Shown: positions 29,845 through 36,825 of the stretch, piece after piece
Position numbering within the stretch: position 1 is the stretch's first letter
Layout: every line of letters starts with the position of its first letter
DNA from: Chara braunii
Lineage: Eukaryota > Streptophyta > Charophyceae > Charales > Characeae
Assembly (NCBI GenBank): GCA_003427395.1
Contig: BFEA01000478.1
Location: 63,423 to 100,247 of the forward strand
Reading direction: 5' to 3'
DNA: 36,825 nucleotides
Notes under the pieces: generated by a model
Database searches by the model: none
Told to the model about the DNA's origin: nothing
What the model saw: only the letters and a program-made list of their open reading frames with translations
Translations under genes and position numbers: made by a program

Positions 29845-30560
29845 TGCCTATGTTTTGGTGTTTCTCGTGGCCTAACTTGAAGGAGCTCACGCTTAAGGGT
29901 TTAAATAAGGTTGAGATTGAGAAAGGAAGGAAACCCCCATTTATTGTTATATGCTTCTTAAAGAGATTTTTTAGTCGGACGTTAGTCTTGGGCCTGGATT
30001 CGATATCGTTATCTAGGACTAGGACATCTCATGTCCTAGACTCTACAGGGAAGAGATCACCCCCCGCGCAGAGTCTATTTGTCCGGCTCACTGGGACACT
30101 CGCCTAAAGGTCGGAGGTGCCGCGGGGCCCGAACGACTGTTCCTTCAGTCGTGCAATATCGTGAAGGAGATGACCCTCACGATACTTCGAGGTTGACAGT
30201 TGAGTGTCATAAGCGGTGCTCGGATCTAAGAGGGACCGCTTGATTATGGGCACTACATAGTACGTCATTGTTACGACTGCTTACGTATGCCTGCATTGCT
30301 AGTCGATATGAGAAGGTCATGCGTCCGTGCTGTTTTATACTAAGTCTCACGTGCATCGCCTATCCGAATTCTATATCGGAAAATTATGGGATGGCTACTT
30401 AAGAGGCCAGGAGTGTGTCTCGTTGTTCGTTCTGTGTCGTTCTGTATATATGTGTGTGCGTGCATATTTTAATTTTTATGTTTTTAGAGTGGTGTACGTG
30501 TGGTGTGTGGGATGCGTCCTAGTCGGCCGATGATGGATCGCGCTTGGGACCTCAGCCCCC

Positions 30561-31030
30561 CCACAAGCGGTTATCGGGTAGCTGAAATTTCAGGAATGGA
30601 AATTCTGAAGTGAGAGTTTTGGGCAGTCTGAAAATCCTGAATGGTCCTGAAGTGGTGAAAGGTTCGAAGACCCTGAAAACCACCTGTTTAGGCAGGCTGC
30701 ATCCTGAAGTAGTGAAGGGTGTCCTGAAGTGGTCAAGTGAGAGTTTTTGGCAGTCTGAAAATCCTGAATGGTCCTGAAGTGGTGAAAGGTCCAAAGACAA
30801 TGAAAACCACAATTCACCCCTTGAGGATGCAGTCTGCCTAAACAGGTGGTTTTCAGGGTCTTCGGAACTTTCACCACTCCAGGACCATTGAGGATTTTCA
30901 GACTTGAATGGTCCTGAAGTGGTGAAAGGTCCGAAAACCCTGAAAACCACATGTTTAGGCAGGCTGCATCCTGAAGCGGTGAAGGGCGTCCTGAAGTGGT
31001 GATGAAAAATACAACTGTTGTTAACATTCT
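30561..31030. repeat. Insert with direct and inverted copies of a gtcctgaagtggtgaaaggt unit
   Basis: The unit gtctgaaaatcctgaatgg, followed by gtcctgaagtggtgaaagg and a gaaaaccacctgtttaggca-like block, appears in direct orientation at about 30626-30709, 30752-30815 (partial) and 30901-30985, and in inverted orientation at about 30820-30904. The inverted and first direct copies can form a long hairpin with ~84-bp arms. The insert begins with cacaagcggttatcgggta, the same words that begin the satellite at 3798. The minus-strand open frames (173 and 145 residues) are repeat translations. Confidence 0.8.
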
Positions 31031-31416
31031 CTAAACCCCTCAAGGCGTTGGTTCTCGTACGGGTTCGATACATGCGTAAGACCGCACGTACCCCCTATGC
31101 TACATCGAACGAGAAACGCCCTCAACTGATCCTCCTTTGCGATTGCAGCCGATTAACTTTCGTACTGTAAACTGGTAGCTCGGCGGGGATACGCCCACCG
31201 AAGGGAGGTGACAACTCCCGTAAGGTGGAGGTAAGTCGTGCCTCGCATAGGCTCTATTGTGTCGTAGGGGTTTGCGAGAGGTATGGCTGGTGCACTCGGT
31301 CGGAGCAGCTTGTGGAAGCTCCATGTGCATTGCGACAAGGATCAGACCAACTTCTGTGTGATGTGGCGGGGAGGGTCCCTCCCTTCTTGTGCGGTGCTGG
31401 ACCGATGCGATCAGCA

Positions 31417-31850
31417 CCACGCTTTACCAGCCGATTCTGGCGACGACTCTACGAGGTGTACGGCACCCAGCTCCGCTTCTCCTCGTCTTACCATCCCCAA
31501 ACTAATGGTCAGACTGAGGTCATGAACATGACTCTCAGAGATATTCTCCGAAAGATTGTTCGTGACGACCAGTACTGGGATCTCCATCGTGCCCACGTGG
31601 AGATAGCCTACAACCAAGCCGCCTCGCCATCCACTGGGATGTCGCCTTACTATTGCGACCTCGGCTATCACCATCGTATTCCCGTAGACTTCCTTCGACC
31701 GTCACAGATGCACCCCTACACGAGTTGTCTCACGCTGCATGATTGGGTTGCACACATGACGTCGATCATGAAGACGGCGGATGAGCACATAGCCGCTTCC
31801 TAGACTCGCATGGCCGCACGTGCAAACCGATCGAGGATGGATCATCCATT
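31417..31850 (+). pseudogene. Integrase, catalytic-core remainder
   Basis: Similarity restarts at PRFTSRFW in the 31225-31803 frame and continues with SSSYHPQTNGQTEVMN. The last of these contains the third catalytic residue, Glu (codon 31516-31518). It ends with the helical region around AYNQAASPSTGMSPYYCDLG and a TAG at 31801. The preceding residues of that open frame come from the LTR-like block and are not integrase. Together with 23150-23788 this makes one integrase core split between DP and RFT. The fragment is cut again near 31850 by a terminal-inverted-repeat element. Confidence 0.93.
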
Positions 31851-31855
31851 CATAG

Positions 31856-32353
31856 TAACTGACATTTCGTTAAACCACCAGTACCTTTGTCGCTTGAAAA
31901 ATAGCGGGCCTCGGGTAGGCATCCGACCTTTGCAGCGACCGAAACGAAACGACGGTCGCCGATCAGATTTATCAATGGCAGTCGTCGTCGGGCCCGACCT
32001 CCGAAAATTCAGGCGCTTGGGAAAACTGTCAGTCGTTCCTATTTTCCCATGCGGGAAAGGTACTAGTGGTTTAAAACTGACATTTTTTTCTAAATCACGA
32101 AAGTGGACTTAGTCAAAATTTCATTGCTCATCGGGTGAGAAAGTGGTTATCTCACTTTGTCCATCTGAGGTACCTCAACGTCAAGTACCGTTAACATACA
32201 TCCGATGGTCAGATCATAGGGAGTCGCCATGACACCCGATGATCTGATCATCCGACGTCATGGGGACAAAAAAACACTAAAAAATATTGTTTTTCGTACG
32301 CTCAATTTTTTGAATTTAGAAAAAAAATGTCAGTGTTAACGAAATGTTAGTTA
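31856..32353. mobile_element. MITE-like element (498 bp) inserted in pol
   Basis: TAACTGACATTTCGTTAA (31856-31873) and TTAACGAAATGTTAGTTA (32336-32353) are terminal inverted repeats matching at 17 of 18 positions. If the outer TA is a target duplication, the remainder fits a Tc1/mariner-type (Stowaway-like) MITE. A second inverted pair lies inside (32076-32095 with 32314-32334, arms ACTGACATTTTTTTCTAAAT and its complement with one extra base). Nested stems TCAGATCAT/ATGATCTGA and CCATGAC/GTCATGG lie near 32210-32260. No transposase frame is present. Pol similarity resumes just after, at GDYVFVDARHLHL. Confidence 0.8.
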
Positions 32354-33143
32354 AGTCGGTGATTATGTGTTTGTCGACGCCCGCCACTTACATCTCGAAA
32401 TGGATACACTTCGCAAGTTCCGACGTCGCTTCTCTGGCCCATGCCGCATTCTCTAGGTCGTCGGTTCTGATACGGCATTTAGCCCGATCAGCTTCCGTGT
32501 GAAGCTGCCCGACTACCTACGCTAGGCTCGTGTGCACGATGTCTACCACATCTCGTTACTGCGTCCCTACTGCAGACCGTCTGAGCGTTTCGCTGGACAA
32601 CCATACGAGCGTCCTTTACCCATCATGGTGGACGACCACAAGGAGTTTCTCATTTCAGACATTATTGGTCGCCGAGTCACCGACGACAACCCTCCTCACG
32701 TCGAGTATCTTGTACGTTGGAAGAGTTACCCTGATGAGGAGTCTACCTGGGAGGCCCTCGGGCACTTGCAACACACTCGCATTTTGGTGCGTGCCTATGA
32801 CCGTGCTCGTCGTGTTGGGTTGACTGCTCCTCCTCAGCCCACTGACCCTCTTCCTTCCCCCTCGGCTGAGGAGATCACTGAAGTCGAGTCTGCTCCATCT
32901 GAGGCAGACCTTCAACAACAGTTGGATGCTTCTCAAGCGTCCACAGCGTACTCGTCGTCGTCCTGCTCAATACGACGATTGACTCTAACTTATCTTCCCA
33001 CATTTTTGACTTCTCAATACTTCATCCACTCCAATTTTACCACTTCAGCTCGTCCACGTTGCGACTCTTCCTCGACGGCATTCCGGACTTCTCATCGTGG
33101 AAGTCATCGACAACTTTACGGTCTTCGTTACGATAAACTCTGA
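32354..33143 (+). pseudogene. Integrase C-terminal module and chromodomain
   Basis: After the MITE-like element the frame reads GDYVFVDARHL, then RRFSGPCRIL (the GPY/F-type module), then HDVYHISLLRPY, a hallmark of chromovirus integrases. TAG stops lie near 32455 and 32524. From 32532 an open frame runs to 33143. It contains a chromodomain at about 32651-32815 (EFLISDIIGRR, EYLVRWKSYP, ESTWE) with the aromatic Y, W and W positions present. Chromodomains of this lineage bind modified histone H3 and steer insertion. The remaining ~100 residues are Ser/Thr/Pro-rich, with no known motif. The chromodomain part is much better preserved than reverse transcriptase. Confidence 0.93.
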
Positions 33144-33584
33144 CTACTTCAGACGTTGTCACTCTCGTACCACCTTACCTTATACGGTACCCTGGTTGTA
33201 TCGCATGATGGTCTCCCTTCGCCGAGTTCCTCTGAGTTGGGTTCTCCCTTGGTATACGCATAGGCATCGGGACCGCAGCGTTGCCCTGGCTTCCCAGCTT
33301 ACGGATCTAGCTCCGACTTCCCTCACTTTAGGAGTCATTTGTACGATTTCCTTATCTCTTTTTCCACCCTCTGCCGGACCTTCCACCCTAGTTAGGCACC
33401 CTTGCATGCTTCATCTAGTTGCGCCCAATATACCAAGCTCCCTGATTCTCTTGCATGGTCGACCCTACATAGCGGTCACCACTTTAGTCGAGCACTACCC
33501 GCCCTGATGTTTTATCTGTTAGGGTCATTAGTTCTGTTAGGGTCATTATGTGTGGATGCCCTTAGGAGTTTATTTGACCCCTAG
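33144..33584 (+). other. 3' untranslated region of the element, unrecognised
   Basis: No domain is present. The words tctgttagggtcatta repeat directly at about 33515 and 33533. It may hold the element's polypurine region, but no clear purine tract stands out. Confidence 0.35.
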
Positions 33585-34375
33585 GCTGCATTCGCCACCC
33601 TTATAGACCATCCCACCCTGTGGTTTGCGACACACCCCTCCTCCGACATATAGTTGTCTTGTTGTTGCTTTATTGCTCTGAGACTGCGGCTACTGCCTCT
33701 AACATTTATATGATTTAGTTATTTTTGTTTTTCTTGTTCTTAGGACTTATACACTAGTCAGTTGTTTCCAGACTGAGGCTACTGCCTCCGACATTTTAGG
33801 ATTTAGTTATATTAATTTATGCTTTCTTATGATATGTATATTAGTTAGTTGCTTCTGCTTTCACTTAGGCTGTTAGTCGTGATATTGTTGTTTTTTAGAC
33901 ATTTTTTATCCTAAGTTGCATCACATGGACTCAACATGGAGCTTGCTCCGCATCCTAGATTACTCGTTGTTTTTTTTTTCTTTGGTAGAATTCTGCTTCT
34001 TTGAGGAAGTGTTCTTGTATCTAGGCGATTCATCACACGCCGAGGATCGTGAAGCGGACCTCTGGTTGGCCTGTGAGACCAGCCCCTTGGCCTGTTCTCA
34101 CAGATCTGTGTTGTATTCGGGGTAGTTCAGTCCAGGCCGGTACCTTTGTCGGTACCAGTAGTCCAGTCCAGTCCAGTCAGTCCGTTGGGGTATACCCCAG
34201 CCAGAATCTGTACTTTGGGGCATTCTACATTTGCACAGTTTGGAGTATGTGCGTTGGAGTCTTAGTTGAAGTTGCGTTGTGTCATTTTGCTCCACCCTTA
34301 TCCTCCATCTCCATCTCTATCACAGGCGGAGCACCACAACTGGTGGGTCCGCCACAAATGGGGTACTCTATCTTA
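33585..34375 (+). repeat. Direct-repeat unit 1 (paired with 34740-35400)
   Basis: It shares with unit 2 the blocks taggctgcattc.cc, gagaccatcccac, gaggatcgtg, cagtccagtccagtc, tgtcggtaccagt, a ggggtatacccca palindrome, ttggagtatgtgcgttg, gagttgcgttgt and ccatctccatctc, in the same order. An internal tandem pair (actgcggctactgcctc at about 33683 and actgaggctactgcctc at about 33774) is also seen. It could be an LTR of the downstream element, given its place after the chromodomain. Confidence 0.7.
34187..34198. repeat. Conserved 12-bp palindrome GGGGTATACCCC
   Basis: A perfect palindrome that is also present in unit 2 at 35222-35233. Surrounding sequence differs by several substitutions and indels between the two units, while the palindrome is identical. 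Confidence 0.85.
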
Positions 34376-34739
34376 TTTTAACTGCATGCTAAAAATGAAA
34401 TGGAAGTCTGAATGAGTTTATTAAATATTTTAATTGGACTGTCATTCTATATAAGAAATTATAGTCATAAATAGGTTAATTCAATATAAATTAGAAGATA
34501 TTTGTTATAGAAGAATAAAAGTTTAATTAAAATATTTCATAAATTTGTAAAGACTTTCATTCCATCTTCAACAAATAGATGTAGTTGGAAGAAAAAACTC
34601 ATTTTTAGATGAAAATGTTAAATAAAACTGAAAATTTTAGAATTGGATGAACATTTGAATGATATTTTTAAATATGAAGGATTGTTTTTTAATTGAATGT
34701 TTTTTCAACTTTTATTTCTTGTGGGAATTTTTTTGTTGT
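34376..34739. other. AT-rich spacer between the direct-repeat units
   Basis: About 360 bp of strongly A/T-rich DNA without open frames of note. It contains imperfect inverted words (attccatcttcaac and gttggaag), but no clean terminal repeats. Confidence 0.5.
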
Positions 34740-35400
34740 CTTAGGCTGCATTCACCCCCTCTGAGACCATCCCACTCCTATTGGTTCATCGACATGACAT
34801 TACTTGTGACATATTGCTCACTTTTCCTTTCAGCACTGAGGCAATTGTCTCCAAGACTTTAGGATTGTATCTTGCTACACATTTTCTGCTGTTATTTAGG
34901 ATGTGTATACATTGCATAGACTTCGCATGGAGTTTGCCCCTCATCCTAAATTTCTCAACTTTCTTTATTGCAGAGTTTCACTGCTTTTGGGGGATAGTGT
35001 GTTTATGGTTTTTGAGATTCACTGCATATTTGAGGATCGTGCAACGGGCTTCTATATGACCTGACCTACAACCAGGATCTATCAGGCTATTTGCATGTTC
35101 GTCTTATGGGACCAGGTCGTGGCCTGACCTCACAGGCCGTGTGCTGTTTCAGTCCAGTCCATCTCTGTCCGGTACAACTGTCGGTACCAGTCCAGTCCAG
35201 TATCATCCAGTCAGTCTCCTGGGGGTATACCCCAACCGCAGTCTGGTTTCATTCATTTTTCATTTGGCAAATTTTGGAGTACGTACGTGTTGAGTTTGAG
35301 TCGGAGTTGCGTTGTCCCTTCCATCTCCATCTCCATTTCCCCATCATCAACCCATCGTCTTCATCTTGATGGATCCGCCGGGATAGCGGTCCATCACAGT
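34740..35400 (+). repeat. Direct-repeat unit 2
   Basis: A diverged copy of 33585-34375, shorter because of deletions. It ends near ggatccgccgggatagcggtcc, where unit 1 has ggtccgccacaaatggggta. The palindrome is at 35222-35233. Confidence 0.7.
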
Positions 35401-36615
35401 TTGTTGATGAACTAACAAAATGGTTAATAACGTGTCAAAGTTTATGGTTGTTTTCTATCTTCTATAAGATAACACAATTGTTGTATCATATTATCGCATT
35501 TTACACTACAAAGACCAACATTGGAAGCAAAAAGATAAAAAAAATGATTTATAATACTTCATCCTATGTCAAATAAACTCAATTTGTATGGAAAAAATAA
35601 ATTGGGGCAGTTTACTTTAGTTGATTTTTACCGCACACTTATAACATCGTCATAAAAATTGCACTAAAACTATGCAATTTAAAAAATTTGGCACACTTTA
35701 CGATCACTCTAAAGTACTGAATTCATAATAAGTATACTTTCTGCAAATCAATATTTGGATTCATATTGAACAAAATAAACCTTCGCCTTTAAATAACCCT
35801 TCCCCTCGGCAACGCTATAATCTATAAAATTATCAAGGCATTGCATCTTGACCAATATTTTTACAAAATTAAGCATACTAAATACACAATGAGCATTTTA
35901 TAGTAGTCATGTCTCAAACCGTCTCCATTCTGGCGTTGTTTTTTGCTTTGTGCACACGACACTTCGGATAAACATTGGAGGTTGACCCTTAGAGATGAGG
36001 ATAAGGAATCCATGGGCCTACAACCCCACTCGAATGACTTCGTTGGGGCGCAGAAGCTGAAATTATGAGACTGGATTTCCACACCATAATATCAACAACT
36101 AAGTTTGAACCCATTCGTTATACAAAATTATAAGAGTGTGTGTGTGTGAGGTTCGATCGATGCTTTATTTATAATTTTAATGAAATGTCGACCTCAATTT
36201 CCAAGAGGTATTGCTCCCTACCAATAAATAGGACCATTATGTCGTATGTTAGTTATAGAAAAATGCTCGTTTTACCTTCTCTAGTAAGGTGAAACAAAAC
36301 TTTTGGGGAAAAAGAAAAAAAGTGAACGTGACAAATTATGCGTTCGCAAAGGCAAAAAAAAACGTGCCGAAAGAAAAATAGGCAACGGCTTTAAAACGAC
36401 AATTTCACTTCAAAAACATTCATAAGTTCTTTATTTTTTTATTTTCTTTCCCTAACTGACATCATGGGCGACCCTTATAAAATATGACACCCAGCTTGAT
36501 ACTACAGCCACGATGCTTTTATTGCCATTTTTAAACTCGCTCTTGTTTTTTTCGACGCATATTTTTTTTGCCCCCCTATAAATCTTTGTTGTGACAATAA
36601 CATACTTCCCTATAA

Positions 36616-36620
<5 letters not shown>
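35401..36620. other. AT-rich region without recognised features
   Basis: Low-complexity A/T-rich sequence with short open frames only. No motif, tRNA or clear repeat was seen. Confidence 0.5.
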
Positions 36621-36662
<42 letters not shown>

Positions 36663-36684
36663 AGAAAGAGAGAGAGAGAGAGAG
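36621..36684. repeat. (TG)n then (AG)n microsatellite
   Basis: About 20 TG units up to 36660, followed by AG-rich repeats to 36684. The minus-strand frames of THTHTH and SLSLSL peptides are artefacts. Confidence 0.97.
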
Positions 36685-36712
36685 TACACATCTAGATGTG
36701 TATAAGAGACAG
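36685..36712. other. Second Tn5/Nextera junction adapter remnant
   Basis: TACACATCT (36685-36693, the end of the first mosaic end) is joined to a complete AGATGTGTATAAGAGACAG (36694-36712). The minus-strand reading gives the familiar adapter peptide VSYTHLDVYS. The sequence on the two sides was probably joined during library circularisation. Confidence 0.97.
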
Positions 36713-36825
36713 GGTCACCACCATCCCCCACCTGGTGATCGACGAGTTTCGCACTCAGTACCGCCACTGCCCCGACTATCGCGACATCCACGCGACCCTT
36801 CGGAGTGGCAAGACCGTCCCGAACT
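36713..36825 (+). pseudogene. Integrase N-terminal fragment of a second chromovirus copy, cut by the window end
   Basis: The 113 bp after the adapter match 23159-23275 of the pol pseudogene and translate without a stop over 37 residues (VIDEFRTQYRHCPDYRDI and ATLRSGKTVPN). It is a less decayed copy: the other copy has a stop and several changes in the same stretch. Because it follows an adapter, its position here is doubtful. I cannot tell whether the full copy is intact. Confidence 0.88.

Larger units (their letters stand above)
29035..31416 (+). mobile_element. LTR-like block 2, with an internal insert
   Basis: It is collinear with 6160-8118 from the ttttcctacggga start to the ggaccgatgcgatcagCA end. 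Differences are a (TA)n expansion at 29801-29839 and a ~470-bp hairpin-rich insert at 30561-31030, placed where block 1 carries a minisatellite. After 31416 the integrase C-terminal half follows at once. This is therefore the right border of the sequence that separates the two integrase halves. Confidence 0.65.

Noticed and set aside
30552-31073. 173- and 145-residue minus-strand open frames with repeated FTTSG peptides
   Set aside because: They are translations of the direct and inverted DNA repeats in the LTR insert.
31810-32112. 100-residue open frame starting MAARANRSR
   Set aside because: Its start belongs to the decayed integrase and the rest lies within the MITE-like element. It is not a gene.
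36452-36791. Minus-strand frames with THTHTH and VSYTHLDVYS peptides
   Set aside because: They are translations of the TG/AG microsatellite and of the adapter junction.

Overview
The window looks like repeat-dominated nuclear DNA of a large eukaryotic genome, most likely a plant or streptophyte alga. The reasons are decayed Ty3/gypsy chromovirus sequence (reverse transcriptase, RNase H, integrase, chromodomain), several satellites, tRNA-derived SINE-like heads, a MITE-like element and microsatellites. No bacterial-style gene, operon, rRNA or CRISPR array is visible, and I found no intact host gene. I cannot name the species. The sequence is draft-assembly quality: it has one single-N join flanked by a perfect duplication, one run of 44 N, and two remnants of the Tn5/Nextera mate-pair junction adapter, so long-range order across those points should not be trusted.

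Layout. 1-1420 is a purine-rich tandem duplication. 1420-2660 holds weak coding-like repeats and a GATA microsatellite. 2660-3795 is a minus-strand copy of a long-terminal-repeat (LTR)-like sequence whose plus-strand partner lies at 27545-28500. 3798-5690 is a 27-bp satellite with higher-order structure. 5860-6110 is a 97-bp tandem repeat. 6160-8118 is an LTR-like block related to 29035-31416 and 21150-21665. 8119-9810 is unrecognised. 9815-11900 is a 91-bp satellite of about 21 units. 12020-12310 is GAA-rich. 12840-16170 is pyrimidine-rich dispersed repeat. 16174-18600 is unusually rich in short hairpins and contains the adapter and the N gap. 18600-21150 is unrecognised.

The one clear coding region is a dead chromovirus pol. 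Reverse transcriptase, RNase H and the first part of integrase lie at 21666-23788. Integrase stops between its second and third catalytic residues and resumes at about 31417, after 7.6 kb of other repeat DNA. It is interrupted again by a 0.5-kb terminal-inverted-repeat element (31856-32353) and ends in a chromodomain at 32651-32815. Two related ~0.7-kb units follow at 33585 and 34740, then AT-rich DNA, a TG/AG microsatellite, an adapter junction and a second integrase fragment.

The most unusual signal is a recurrent architecture: short hairpins with a conserved loop and arms that differ from unit to unit but stay complementary. It is clearest in the LTR-like blocks at 3017-3794 and 27600-28260, with apparently unrelated families of similar design near 13.0-15.3 kb and 17.2-18.4 kb. 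It may reflect selection on RNA structure or a template-switching mutation process. I worked by eye, so statistical claims need a computed check.
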